Shown here: positions 8,976-17,647 of the stretch, piece after piece
How positions within the stretch are numbered: position 1 is the first letter of the stretch
Layout: every line of letters starts with the position of its first letter
Source: an uncultured bacterium
GTDB lineage: Bacteria > Bacillota > Clostridia > Lachnospirales > Lachnospiraceae
Assembly: GCA_947383005.1 (NCBI GenBank)
Contig: CANDBT010000011.1
Span: forward strand, 44,664-108,663
Reading direction: 5' to 3'
Length of the DNA: 64,000 nt
Notes under the pieces: model-generated
Databases searched by the model: none
Told to the model about the DNA's origin: nothing
What the model saw: only the letters and a program-made list of their open reading frames with translations
Made by a program: the position numbers and the translations under genes

Positions 8976-10208
8976 GTGGTGGGATTAGGGAAGAGAGGAT
9001 TGGGGAAGAAGGAGTTAGGGAAGAAGGGATTAGGGAAGAAAGGATATCGGGGGTTGGCAGTGTCCGGGATAGCGCTGGCTGTAATGGGTGTGGCCGGCTT
9101 GTGCGGGGGAGTGGCTTTTTGGCACAGGGTTCCGGTCCGGTATGGGATTGCCCGACACCCGTGGGAAAATGCGGAAGATACGGTCATTGCCCGTGCAAAA
9201 GATGGCTGTACCGGCCGCTTCCCGGATATTGTAGAGGCGGGCGGGCGTCTGATTGCCGCGTATTATTGGAATGATTCCCATGCGCCTTATGTCCTGGGGG
9301 ACTCCCTGGGGGAGATCCGGATAAATTACGGGGAAAGTGACGGGAGCGGATGGGGCCTGGAGCCGGCCGTGTTTATCGGGGAAGCGTTCCTGGCTGAACA
9401 TGGCCTTGGCTTATGGAAAGGTGACGGGGGGTATTATGATTCCCCGGATGAGGCCAGGGAACATAAGGCCGAATTCTGTGTTGAGGCCAGGGACCCGAAC
9501 TTTGCGGTCCTGGGGGATAAAATCCTCTTTACTTTTTTCACCCGCCTTCCCTGGGACTGCGGGTCCGGGGGGAAGTGTTATGTCCAATATAGCGAAACGT
9601 CGGATTATACCTATGGGAGGACTTATCTGATGTACAGTGAGGATAAGGGGGAAACCTGGGCCCCTCCGGTTGAGGTGGAGTGCCGCTATCTGGACGGGGG
9701 ATGGGAATTTGAAGAGGAATATTGTACCCATCAGGAAGGCGGCGTTTCCGTAGGGGGAGCGTTTGAAACGGGGGTAACCGAGGTTTCCTTTACCACGCTG
9801 GGGGGATATGTCTATGCGTTATGCCGTCCGAACGGAGATATCCTGATGAGCGGGGACCTGGGGAAGACCTGGGAAAAGCTGGATGTCTCCGGGAACGGGG
9901 GGATGGTCCTCCATCAGCCGAGCCTGGGGGTAATCCCGGAAAGCTCGCAGATTTTAGCTTCCTGGTCGGAACCCAACGCGGCCGGGGGGAGGGATATCTA
10001 TTTATATTTGTTTCAGCCAGGGAAGGACAGGGTGTGGGAGTACCAGGAGAAATCCTGCATTTACCATAATGAGAATGCCGGCGACATGGGTGACCCTACC
10101 AGCATACTCCTGCCGGATAAACAGGTATTGACGGTATATTATGATGGGCAGAAAGGGGTTGTCGGCTGTACAAAGACAGCCCTGACTAGTACTGCGTTGC
10201 GGAAATAG
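8976..10208 (+). CDS. Membrane-anchored sialidase-superfamily (Asp-box beta-propeller) protein
   Basis: A 410-residue protein starting at a GTG with GGAGG upstream. The first 24 residues are a basic glycine/leucine/lysine repeat (LGKK recurring four times), then a single hydrophobic helix at about residues 26-47, giving a likely N-terminal anchor with the rest outside the membrane. The outer domain has two clear Asp-boxes (SEDKGETW near residue 220 and SGDLGKTW near residue 292) and an early GRFPDIVEAGGRLIAAYYW that resembles the FRIP/RIP blade of sialidases. This supports a six-bladed propeller; I cannot assign catalytic residues with confidence. It lies between neuA-pseG and neuB, so it may bind, trim or modify the nonulosonate-containing polymer. 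It could also be a non-catalytic propeller lectin. Confidence 0.7.
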   Translation: MVGLGKRGLGKKELGKKGLGKKGYRGLAVSGIALAVMGVAGLCGGVAFWHRVPVRYGIARHPWENAEDTVIARAKDGCTGRFPDIVEAGGRLIAAYYWNDSHAPYVLGDSLGEIRINYGESDGSGWGLEPAVFIGEAFLAEHGLGLWKGDGGYYDSPDEAREHKAEFCVEARDPNFAVLGDKILFTFFTRLPWDCGSGGKCYVQYSETSDYTYGRTYLMYSEDKGETWAPPVEVECRYLDGGWEFEEEYCTHQEGGVSVGGAFETGVTEVSFTTLGGYVYALCRPNGDILMSGDLGKTWEKLDVSGNGGMVLHQPSLGVIPESSQILASWSEPNAAGGRDIYLYLFQPGKDRVWEYQEKSCIYHNENAGDMGDPTSILLPDKQVLTVYYDGQKGVVGCTKTALTSTALRK

Positions 10209-10246
10209 CGAGTGCCGAATTCACCGAAATTTCCGCAAGGCAGTAT
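10197..10246. repeat. Intergenic hairpin repeat, copy 1 (matches 35393-35434)
   Basis: The 42 bases 10205-10246 match 35393-35434 at 40 positions. In this copy the arms TTGCGGAAAT (10197-10206) and ATTTCCGCAA (10229-10238) are perfect inverted repeats, and the element overlaps the TAG stop of the sialidase-like gene. It sits at a gene 3' end, as does the other copy. It may act as a terminator or mRNA 3' stabiliser, but it lacks a clear U-tract. Confidence 0.7.
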
Positions 10247-10344
10247 CAGAGTTAAGCCATGAGCATTAGTGCAGCGGTGCAGGGCAAAAAGCCGCGGGAT
10301 TGAAAATAGAAAACGGAGCAGTTTTAACGCAAGGGAGGCAGGAA

Positions 10345-11388
10345 ATGAAAACGACAAGACCATATGTAATCGCGGAAATGGGCGTTAATTTTTATGATAC
10401 GGCAAGGGTAATGGGGATATCCCCGCTGGAAGCGGCGAAACGCTATATTGACCAGGCGGCGGAAGCGGGGATTGCCTGTGCGAAGTTCCAGTCCTATAAG
10501 GCGGGGACGATTGTTTCAAAAAACTCCCCCGCATATTGGGATACCGCCAAGGAGCCGACGAAGACCCAGTATGAACTGTTTTTGAAGCATGACGGTTTCG
10601 GGGAGGGGGAGTACCGTGAACTGTGTGATTATACCCATGCCCGGGGGATGGATTTTTCCTCTACGCCATTTGACTATGCTTCTGCTGACTATTTGGAGGG
10701 GATGGTTGATTTCTACAAAATTTCCTCATCGGACCTGTCCAACCTCCCGTTTATCCGTCATATCGGGGCGAAGGGAAAACCGGTGGCGCTTTCGGTCGGG
10801 GCGTCTTATCTGTCTGAAGTGGACGAAGCGGTCCGGGCGTTAAAGAGTGCGGGGTGCAAAGCGATTACCCTCCTCCATTGCGTCCTATCCTACCCTACGG
10901 CCCCTGAAAATGCGAATTTGCGCGTCATAGAAACCCTGAAAAAGGATTTCCCGGATGTGCGGGTGGGGTTCAGCGACCATGTTGCGCCGGATGACACGAT
11001 GATGACCCTTGCGGCTGCCTACCTGCTTGGCGCCGAGGTGATAGAAAAGCATTTTACGCTGGATAAGACGCTTCCCGGGAATGACCATTACCATGCCGGT
11101 GATCCGCAGGATTTTAAAAAAGCGATCGCAAATTTCCGGTGGATTGATACGGTGCTGGGGAAAGGGGAAAAGACGGTCCTCGCCTGTGAGGATGTGCCAA
11201 GGAGGGAAGCGAGGCGTTCCCTGGTCCTCACGCGTGACATAAAGGCCGGCGAGGTAATCGCAAAAGAAGATCTTATGCCGAAACGCCCGGGCACGGGGAT
11301 ATCCCCTGTACATATGGATATTGTTGCCGGGCGCAGGGCGGTAAGGGATTTGACCGAAGACACAATCCTTACGTGGGATATGATATAA
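10345..11388 (+). CDS. neuB: N-acetylneuraminate/nonulosonate synthase (NeuB/PseI/LegI family)
   Basis: A 347-residue synthase that condenses phosphoenolpyruvate with an N-acyl amino sugar to give a nine-carbon nonulosonic acid. The N-terminal TIM barrel has YVIAEMGVNF, CAKFQSYKAGT and DFSSTPFDYASADYL; LLHCVLSYPTAPENANL and VGFSDHV are the substrate and metal block. HFTLDKTLPGNDH follows, and a C-terminal SAF antifreeze-like domain occupies about residues 285-347 (RSLVLTRDIKAGEVIAKEDL). ATG 10345 has GGGAGG upstream. With the NeuA-PseG fusion it forms the core of a nonulosonate pathway. The dedicated dehydratase/aminotransferase/N-acyltransferase genes are not obvious here apart from the CapE-type dehydratase, so the precise sugar remains open. 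Confidence 0.93.
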   Translation: MKTTRPYVIAEMGVNFYDTARVMGISPLEAAKRYIDQAAEAGIACAKFQSYKAGTIVSKNSPAYWDTAKEPTKTQYELFLKHDGFGEGEYRELCDYTHARGMDFSSTPFDYASADYLEGMVDFYKISSSDLSNLPFIRHIGAKGKPVALSVGASYLSEVDEAVRALKSAGCKAITLLHCVLSYPTAPENANLRVIETLKKDFPDVRVGFSDHVAPDDTMMTLAAAYLLGAEVIEKHFTLDKTLPGNDHYHAGDPQDFKKAIANFRWIDTVLGKGEKTVLACEDVPRREARRSLVLTRDIKAGEVIAKEDLMPKRPGTGISPVHMDIVAGRRAVRDLTEDTILTWDMI

Positions 11389-11399
11389 CCATGCAGACA

Positions 11400-11617
11400 G
11401 CGGGGAAGCTGGCATGGGGTTGGGCGTCAAGCATGCTTGTAAGCCCAATCCTGTGCCAGCTTCCGCATCGGATGGATATCCGATGCTTCTTGTCCGGCAC
11501 AGAGGGACAAGAAGATGCCGGTCTGAATGATTGAGATAAGTCACCAGACGGCGGGGAAGCTGGTACAGGGTTGGGCGTCAAGTTTGCTTGTAAGCCCAAT
11601 CCTGTGCCAGCTTCCGC
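11400..11617. repeat. Composite palindromic repeat cluster with two copies of a 67-bp hairpin
   Basis: Two near-identical long hairpins (11400-11466 and 11551-11617) have arms of the type GAAGCTGG...GGGTTGGGC and GCCCAATCC...CCAGCTTC around the loop core GGCGTCAAG...CTTGTAAGCC. Between them are a short palindrome (GCATCGGA...TCCGATGC) and a hairpin with arms TTCTTGTCC and GGGACAAGAA. The same modules, rearranged, recur in the element at 28901-29051. The cluster starts 12 nt after neuB. An apparent upstream coding extension of the next gene through this DNA is not real. Confidence 0.8.
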
Positions 11618-11667
11618 ATCATATGGCAATATATTGTAAAGGGAATATACATATAAGGTGGTTTACA

Positions 11668-12489
11668 ATGGGAACGCGGGAAAGCAAACAGAGTATAGCA
11701 ATTTTTGTTGATAGCTTTGATGGATACAACGATTTATGGAATATTTTTTGGGATATATTTGATAAATACTGGCCGGATTGCTCGTATACAAAATATTTAG
11801 TTTCCAATGAACTCAAGTTTGAAAGAGATGGGGTAATCAATGTTCGGACAGGAAAAGAAATAAATTGGTTTGAGAGAACAATTAAAGCAATGGAAAGTAT
11901 TCATGAAGAGTATTTTATTCTATTCTTAGAGGACTATTTTCTTAGTAAGATGATCCATTCTGAAGATATTCCCAGTATTGTAGATAAGATGAAAACGGAT
12001 GATGTATTTTTCTACAGGCTTTCGATGAGAGGCGGATTGCCCCTGAACCAAAGTTTTATTGAACTGCCGGAAGGCAGCGAGTATCCGATTACGTTGCAAT
12101 TAGGGATATGGAAGAAAGATATATTTGTAAGGATTATCCAAGAGCTTCATGACGCAGGCTGTAATTCTCCCTGGGATTTTGAAATTTATTTGAAAAAAAA
12201 TTATCAGTATTGTCCCGCCAAAAATGGAACGCTTTATGGGATCAGATTTGACACAAGAGATATTTTTGGATATAAAAACGGTGTCCTGAGGGGAAAATGG
12301 TTTCCTGATGTAAGAAAATATTATATTCGGGAAGGAATTGATTTTTCTCATTCAAATAGGGAAATTATGTCAGCTTTTCAATTCTTGCGATACAAAGTCA
12401 TCTGTTTTATTTCTTCTCATTTTTCTTCTGCGAATAAAGAGAGATTAGTTAAACTTCTGGCAAAATGTAAAATCAAAAATAAAATATGA
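11668..12489 (+). CDS. Uncharacterised polysaccharide-locus protein, possible glycosyltransferase
   Basis: A 273-residue soluble-looking protein that I do not recognise with certainty. ATG 11668 has AAGGTGG upstream. It begins with a strand IAIFVDSFDGYNDLWNIFWD, followed by WPDCSYTKYLVSN, and has EYFILFLEDYFLSK near residue 88; the LEDY pattern could be the acidic metal site of a GT-A-type transferase. PWDFEIYLKK near residue 170 is another acidic motif seen after the donor site in some GT families. A basic, aromatic C-terminus follows. It overlaps or abuts capE and is surrounded by capsule genes, so a sugar-transfer role is the best guess. Low GC distinguishes it from neuB upstream. Confidence 0.55.
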   Translation: MGTRESKQSIAIFVDSFDGYNDLWNIFWDIFDKYWPDCSYTKYLVSNELKFERDGVINVRTGKEINWFERTIKAMESIHEEYFILFLEDYFLSKMIHSEDIPSIVDKMKTDDVFFYRLSMRGGLPLNQSFIELPEGSEYPITLQLGIWKKDIFVRIIQELHDAGCNSPWDFEIYLKKNYQYCPAKNGTLYGIRFDTRDIFGYKNGVLRGKWFPDVRKYYIREGIDFSHSNREIMSAFQFLRYKVICFISSHFSSANKERLVKLLAKCKIKNKI

Positions 12490-12497
12490 GGTGGAAT

Positions 12498-13547
12498 ATG
12501 GAGATATTAAATTCCGGGTTTAAGGGAAAGACACTGATGATAACCGGCGGTACGGGGTCTTTTGGCAACGCAGTTTTACGGCGTTTTCTGAATACCGATG
12601 TTAAGCAAATCCGGATTTTCTCACGGGATGAGTTAAAACAGGATGATATGCGTCATTTTTATGAAGCGAATTATCCGGAACAGTGCGAGAAAATCCGGTA
12701 TTATATTGGGAATGTAAAGGATATTGAATCTGTACGTAATGCTTTGCATGGCGTGGATTACATTTTTCATGCCGCTGCCCTTAAGCAGGTTCCTTCTTGT
12801 GAGTTTTTTCCTATTGAAGCCGTGAAAACGAATGTTCTTGGGACAGAAAATGTCCTTACATCGGCAATCGAGGAGGGGGTCAAAGCCGTTGTCTGTTTAT
12901 CAACAGACAAAGCAGCCTATCCGGTGAATGCAATGGGTACTTCCAAAGCGATGATGGAGAAGGTAATCGTTGCTAAGAGCCGGACAACGAAGGCAACAAA
13001 GATTTGCTGTACAAGATATGGGAATGTTATGTACAGCCGCGGCAGTGTTTTGCCCTTGTGGGTGAAGCAGATAAAGGCGGGGGAGCAGATGACCCTCACT
13101 GATCCGACGATGACCAGGTTCATTATGTCATTGGATGAAGCGGTGGATCTTGTTTTGTTTGCTTTTGAAAATGGAGAGAGCGGCGATATTCTTGTCCAGA
13201 AAGCTGCCGCTACCACGGTGGATGTCCTGGCGCAGGCGCTGAAAAAGCTTTTTCATTATGACAAGGAAATAAAAGTAATCGGCATCCGTCATGGCGAAAA
13301 GACATATGAGACGCTGCTGACTGATGAAGAATGTTTCCATGCTGTTGATCTGGGGGATTTTTACCGTGTCCCCTGTGATAAACGGGATTTGAATTATGAT
13401 AAATATTTGAGCGAGGGCACGAAAAGGAGCGGGCTTGCGCAGTTTAATAGCAATAATACGAGATTATTATCGGTGGAAGAAACGATGGACAAGCTGATGA
13501 GCATTAGGGAGATCAGGGAGGAAGTCGAACAGTGGAGAAAAGCGTGA
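12498..13547 (+). CDS. capE: UDP-GlcNAc 4,6-dehydratase (5-inverting), CapE/WbjB type
   Basis: A 349-residue extended short-chain dehydrogenase. KTLMITGGTGSFGNAVLRRF is the NAD(P)-binding Rossmann motif. HAAALKQVPSCEFFPIEAV, CLSTDKAAYPVNAMGTSK and CTRYGNVMYSRGSVLPLW match the CapE/FlaA1/PseB family, where the usual YxxxK is replaced by MxxxK (MGTSK). The extended C-terminal segment (about residues 270-349) is the length expected of CapE with its substrate latch. CapE makes UDP-2-acetamido-2,6-dideoxy-arabino-hexos-4-ulose, the first step to UDP-L-FucNAc. CapF lies immediately downstream, which favours CapE over PseB. ATG 12498 is tentative; ATG 12486, overlapping the previous stop as ATGA, is the alternative. 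Confidence 0.92.
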   Translation: MEILNSGFKGKTLMITGGTGSFGNAVLRRFLNTDVKQIRIFSRDELKQDDMRHFYEANYPEQCEKIRYYIGNVKDIESVRNALHGVDYIFHAAALKQVPSCEFFPIEAVKTNVLGTENVLTSAIEEGVKAVVCLSTDKAAYPVNAMGTSKAMMEKVIVAKSRTTKATKICCTRYGNVMYSRGSVLPLWVKQIKAGEQMTLTDPTMTRFIMSLDEAVDLVLFAFENGESGDILVQKAAATTVDVLAQALKKLFHYDKEIKVIGIRHGEKTYETLLTDEECFHAVDLGDFYRVPCDKRDLNYDKYLSEGTKRSGLAQFNSNNTRLLSVEETMDKLMSIREIREEVEQWRKA

Positions 13548-13559
13548 CGCGGAGAATAT

Positions 13560-14798
13560 ATGATGAATATACTTGTTACAGGCTCAGCCGGTTTTGTCGG
13601 GCGCAATTTAGTGGAAAATCTTAAGAATATCCGGGATGGGAAGAACAGAAGCAGACCGGAGATAAGGATTGAAGAGATTTACGAATATGATCACCATAAT
13701 ACCGTAGAAGAGTTGGAGAAGTGGTGCGAAAAGGCGGATTTTGTATTCCATCTTGCTGGAGTAAACAGACCACAAGATCCAAAAGAATTTAAAAAAGGAA
13801 ATTTTGGTTTTGCTTCGCAGTTGCTTAAACTGTTAAAAAAGCAGGGGAATACATGTCCGGTAATGTTAAGCAGCAGTATCCAGGCTGCACTCGCTGGCCG
13901 TTTCGGTACGTCGGAGTATGGCTTGAGCAAACAAAATGGTGAAGAATTGTTTTTTCAGTATGCTGAAGAAACGGGAGCTATAGTGTATGTTTATCGATTT
14001 CCCAATCTTGCCGGTAAATGGATCCGCCCGGACTATAATTCCGCTATTGGGACTTTTTGCTACAATATTGCAAACGATTTACCGATTATCGTAAATGACC
14101 CTTCTGTGGAATTGGAAATGCTTTTTATTGATGATCTTCTTGATGAGATGTACGATATGATGGAAGGAAGGCCCAAACGTTGCGAATATCCGAAAGCAGG
14201 GGAGATAATCGATGGTGTTGAATATGACGGAATGACTCCGAGACCGATAGGAACAGGCCGTTATTGCTATGCCCCGGTTACATATAAAGCAACGTTGGGG
14301 AGAATAACAGAACTTCTCTATATCTTCCATGAGCAGCCAAATAACCTGGTCATGCCGCAGATTGCCCCTGGTTCATTTGAGAAGAAGCTGTACAGTATGT
14401 ATTTGTCTTATTTACCAAAAGAAAAAGTTATTTTTGACCTTCATACGAGTTGTGATGGCCGCGGCAGTTTTACGGAATTGCTGAAAACGGTTGATCATGG
14501 CCAATTCAGTGTCAATATTAGCAAGCCAGGGATGACAAAGGGGCAGCATTGGCATAACCATAAATGGGAGTTTTTTATAGTGGTATCTGGGCATGGCCTT
14601 ATTCAGGAGCGGAAGATTGGTACGGATGAGATATTTGAGTTTGAGGTAAGCGGGGATAAGATTCAGGCGGTACACATGCTGCCAGGATACACACATAATA
14701 TCACTAATTTAAGCAAAACAGAGAACCTTGTCACTTTGATATGGGCTAATGAGATATTTGATTCCGATAACCCGGATACATTTTTTGAAAGGGTATAG
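13560..14798 (+). CDS. capF: Capsular biosynthesis bifunctional epimerase/reductase CapF (WbjC)
   Basis: A 412-residue two-domain enzyme. Residues 1 to about 270 are a Rossmann SDR domain (MNILVTGSAGFVGRNLVENL, FHLAGVNRP, EYGLSKQNGEELFF with the YxxxK-like pair). Residues about 285-412 are a cupin: FDLHTSCDGRGSFTELLK, QHWHNHKWEFFIVVSG and MLPGYTHNITNL supply the metal-binding His cluster. In the S. aureus pathway the cupin epimerises C3 of the CapE product and the SDR reduces C4, leading to UDP-L-FucNAc after the CapG 2-epimerase. No CapG/WecB-like gene is visible in the window; it may lie elsewhere. The gene starts 12 nt after capE. The 285 bp after it shows no coding signal. Confidence 0.92.
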   Translation: MMNILVTGSAGFVGRNLVENLKNIRDGKNRSRPEIRIEEIYEYDHHNTVEELEKWCEKADFVFHLAGVNRPQDPKEFKKGNFGFASQLLKLLKKQGNTCPVMLSSSIQAALAGRFGTSEYGLSKQNGEELFFQYAEETGAIVYVYRFPNLAGKWIRPDYNSAIGTFCYNIANDLPIIVNDPSVELEMLFIDDLLDEMYDMMEGRPKRCEYPKAGEIIDGVEYDGMTPRPIGTGRYCYAPVTYKATLGRITELLYIFHEQPNNLVMPQIAPGSFEKKLYSMYLSYLPKEKVIFDLHTSCDGRGSFTELLKTVDHGQFSVNISKPGMTKGQHWHNHKWEFFIVVSGHGLIQERKIGTDEIFEFEVSGDKIQAVHMLPGYTHNITNLSKTENLVTLIWANEIFDSDNPDTFFERV

Positions 14799-15083
14799 GA
14801 AACTCGAAGATTAATAAGTCAGATAGAAGATAAGGATTATGGAAGACAAAAACAAGATAAGATCCAAAATTCTGGCTTTTTTGCTTGAAAACGGGAAATT
14901 ATCAGCAATATTTTCATAAGAATAAAGCGGAGGTTTAAACCGGAATAAATGCCTTGAAAATATGAAAACAAATGTATGTTGCGGATAGTAATTTTTCGGC
15001 TGTCATCTATTAAAATTTGATGGAAATATTCATAAAAATATGGTAAACTAATGAAAAGAAGCAGAAAGCCAGGTGATGCAGTC

Positions 15084-15949
15084 ATGCAGAGATTGAAGCC
15101 GTTGAATGATTTTATATTTGGAAAGACTTTTGGGGAAAAGGGTGACGAGGAGCAACTGTTATCGCTACTGAATGCTATTTTGGCAAAGGCGAAACACAAG
15201 AGCTGGTCAGGATAGAGATTGTAGAGCATAGGACATTTACAGCGGAGGTTGTCGGGGATAAGACCAGTATACTTGATATCCGTGCAGTAACCGAAGACGG
15301 CACGAGGATTAACATTGAAGTCCAGCTCCGGGATTATGGGAATATGGACAGGCGAAGCCTTTTCTATTGGAGCAGGGAGTTCGCAAGCGGCTTAGATAAG
15401 GGAGATGATTATGGCCAGTTGGCTAATGTAATAGCAATTAACATAGTGAATTTTGAATTTGTGGAAGTGGATGATTTCCATACGGTATTCCATCTCTGGG
15501 AGGATACTCATAAGGATTGCCTTTTGACGGATGCTTTAGAGATCCATTTCATTGATGTAAAGAAGTTCAATGCCCTGCCGGAAAAGGATATTAAGAATGA
15601 TTCGCTGCACAGGTGGCTGACATTTTTCGACCAGAATATTTCCGATGATCTGCTAAAGGAGTTGATGGATATGGATGCTGCGATTTATAAGGCTAATGAA
15701 AAGATGACATTTCTGGCTAATGATAAGGAAGTGCTCCGGCTGTACAATATGCGTGAGATGGCACAGATTGACTACAATAGCGGAATGAAGAAAGCAAGGG
15801 ATGAGGGCAAAATAGAGGGCAAAATAGAGGGTAAGATAGAGGCTAAAATAGAAACAGCCTGGAATATGATAGCAGATGGTGAGCCGATAGAAAAAATTGT
15901 CCGATATACCGGTCTCACGAAAGAGAACATAGAAAATTTGAAAACCTGA
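15084..15949 (+). pseudogene. Rpn/PD-(D/E)XK transposase-like nuclease, frameshifted
   Basis: The first frame starts at ATG 15084 (RLKPLNDFIFGKTFGEKG, a typical Rpn-family N-terminus) and ends early at a TAG near 15213. A second frame carries on with ELVRIEIVEHRTFTAEV, LDIRAVTEDG and INIEVQLRDYGNMDRRSLFYW, where the D...ExQ triad of the PD-(D/E)XK nuclease is visible. Adding one G in the run at about 15188 restores a continuous family-like protein, so a single-base deletion is the likely lesion. The C-terminus has an EGKIEGKIEGKIEAK repeat, common in this family. Such genes move between hosts and promote recombination; here it marks the start of a decayed region. Confidence 0.85.
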
Positions 15950-15978
15950 CCGAATACCACGCCCTCATTATCTTCCGC

Positions 15979-16286
15979 AAGGGTAGTGCAAAATAGTTTG
16001 TGTCTTTGGAAAAAATGGCTCCTTTTTGGTAAGAATTCAGATATGACAATTCTTATCAAAAAGGAGTGTTTTTATGGCAGTAGCTAAGGGGCAAATTCAA
16101 CAGATTATTTCAGATCCCCCCTCTATCCTTTTGTCTTTATGGATTGCATCCATTATAAGGTAAGGGAAGACGGGAGGATTTTTGAGCTGGGCGGCTTATG
16201 TAGTTTTGGATGTCACGACAGAAAGATATAAAAAGATCCTAAATATCACCGTGGAGGCCAATGAGACCAGCAAGTTCTGGCTGAGG
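15979..16286 (+). mobile_element. IS256-family insertion sequence remnant
   Basis: The left end shows an IS256-like terminal stretch (AGTTTGTGTCTTTGG near 15990) and a near-perfect inverted repeat (CTCCTTTTTGGTAAGAATT with AATTCTTATCAAAAAGGAG, 16019-16065) that would protect the transposase from readthrough. A short N-terminal coding piece starts at ATG 16074 (MAVAKGQIQQIIS). It then jumps by deletion into the catalytic core in another frame (YPFVFMDCIHYKVREDGR at 16114), with a further frame change to AAYVVLDVTTE and ANETSKFWL. The D in FMDCIHYK is one of the IS256 DDE residues. The rest is missing, so the element is dead. Confidence 0.8.
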
Positions 16287-16327
16287 ATAAATATTGAAGA
16301 AATCTACGAATATGACCATTATAATAC
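16287..16327 (+). pseudogene. Scrap of a capF-like gene
   Basis: These 41 bases match capF positions 13662-13702 at 34 positions and encode INIEEIYEYDHYNT, against IRIEEIYEYDHHNT in the intact gene. The scrap is fused directly to the broken end of the IS256 transposase. Differences are mostly at third positions, so it came from a divergent capF homologue and not from a recent duplication of the local one. It suggests an older capsule cassette once occupied this site. Confidence 0.65.
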
Positions 16328-16362
16328 ATTTCTGATAAGTTATACCATGAGGAGGGTTTGCA

Positions 16363-17514
16363 TTGGAAGAAATAAAATATAATAAGATATCTGATATTAA
16401 ATCAAAATTATTATATATAGAAGGCATGCGGGGGATAGCTGCCATAATGGTAGTTTTTTGTCATTGGTCATGTGTATTTGCCAGTGACTATTATTATATT
16501 ACCGAGAATAGTACATCTTTTGAAAAATTTTGGATTAATTCACCACTTAATATTATCAATAATGGAAATGCACCCGTACAATTCTTTTTTCTGATTTCAG
16601 CATATTTGAGCGCAAGGAATATTTCTGTAGGAAAAGGCTGTATTGCAGATGGATTTAAATATATATGCAGAAAATATATAAGATTAATTCAAGTAGTGCT
16701 TCCGGGAATATTGTTCGCATATTTTCTACTAAAATATGCTTTTATGTTTCACATAAAAGCATATCAATTGTATTCAAAACTGGTATTTGTAACAGATTAT
16801 TATGATTTTCAACCTGGTCTGGCAAATTTAGTAGCTGATTTTTTTAATACTTTCATTCAGGGAAGCATTTATGTGGGGCCGTTTTGGACAATTAGGTTTG
16901 AACTGTTAGGAGTGTTGATTATAACGGTAATCAATTCCTATGCATATGCAACGTGTCAATCTAATGTAAAGAAAGTATTGCTTCTTATACTGTTTTATAT
17001 TCCTGTGTTTTATTTTAATGAACAGTTGTCAATATTCGTGCTGGGAACTCTTTTTTATTATGTGGAAGCAGTTTTAGAAGAGAACAAAAAATTACGTGTA
17101 CATTTTGTGGGGTGGTTATTTGTTCTTATTTTGGGTATTTATCTGGCGTCGATAAACCGATGGTGGACAGGAATTTGGAGTTGGATAAAAAATATATTTC
17201 CTCATCAGAGTACGATTAGAGCTATGGGAATTGGCCTATGTCTGATTAGCATTAGGAAAATTTCCTTGTTAAAACATATTTTGTCTAACAAATATTTTGT
17301 ATGGTTAGGAAAAATATCACCGTTTATTTATGCGTTTCATTGGCCAATAATTCTTTCGTTAGGATGTTTTCTGTTTGTATGCGGCTATACGAATATGGGA
17401 TATATTGAATTAACTGTTGGTATTTTGTGTATTTGTTTATTGGCCACGATAGTTGTAAGCTGTGTATATATAAAAATATTTAGCGGCATATCTTGCTGTT
17501 TTCAGAAAAAATAA
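16363..17514 (+). CDS. Acyltransferase family 3 membrane protein
   Basis: A 383-residue integral membrane protein with about ten helices. YIEGMRGIAAIMVVFCHWS near residue 18 is the acyltransferase-3 signature, with the catalytic-type His in the CHW motif. FFLISAYLSARNISVGKG and PFWTIRFELLGVLI are also typical, as is the C-terminal PFIYAFHWPII. These enzymes move acetyl or other acyl groups across the membrane onto cell-surface polysaccharide. A TTG start at 16363 is chosen because GAGGAGG lies about 8 nt upstream and the first internal ATG would cut into the signature. It probably O-acetylates the polymer made by this locus. It is low GC and stands alone after the IS remnant. Confidence 0.88.
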   Translation: MEEIKYNKISDIKSKLLYIEGMRGIAAIMVVFCHWSCVFASDYYYITENSTSFEKFWINSPLNIINNGNAPVQFFFLISAYLSARNISVGKGCIADGFKYICRKYIRLIQVVLPGILFAYFLLKYAFMFHIKAYQLYSKLVFVTDYYDFQPGLANLVADFFNTFIQGSIYVGPFWTIRFELLGVLIITVINSYAYATCQSNVKKVLLLILFYIPVFYFNEQLSIFVLGTLFYYVEAVLEENKKLRVHFVGWLFVLILGIYLASINRWWTGIWSWIKNIFPHQSTIRAMGIGLCLISIRKISLLKHILSNKYFVWLGKISPFIYAFHWPIILSLGCFLFVCGYTNMGYIELTVGILCICLLATIVVSCVYIKIFSGISCCFQKK

Positions 17515-17647
17515 TGTTTTAATTGAAATCAGGCTGGATATTATGGGTGTTATATTTTCCTGGATTGATGCAGTTCGGCAGGATTGAGGAGGATGTACTG
17601 TACTAATTGAAAATGCAAGTTTTGTGGTGCCATTACTGGTTAGATTT

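Noticed and set aside
11527-11667. N-terminal extension of the gene at 11668
   Set aside because: It would be translated from the twin-hairpin repeat; AAGGTGG before ATG 11668 marks the real start.
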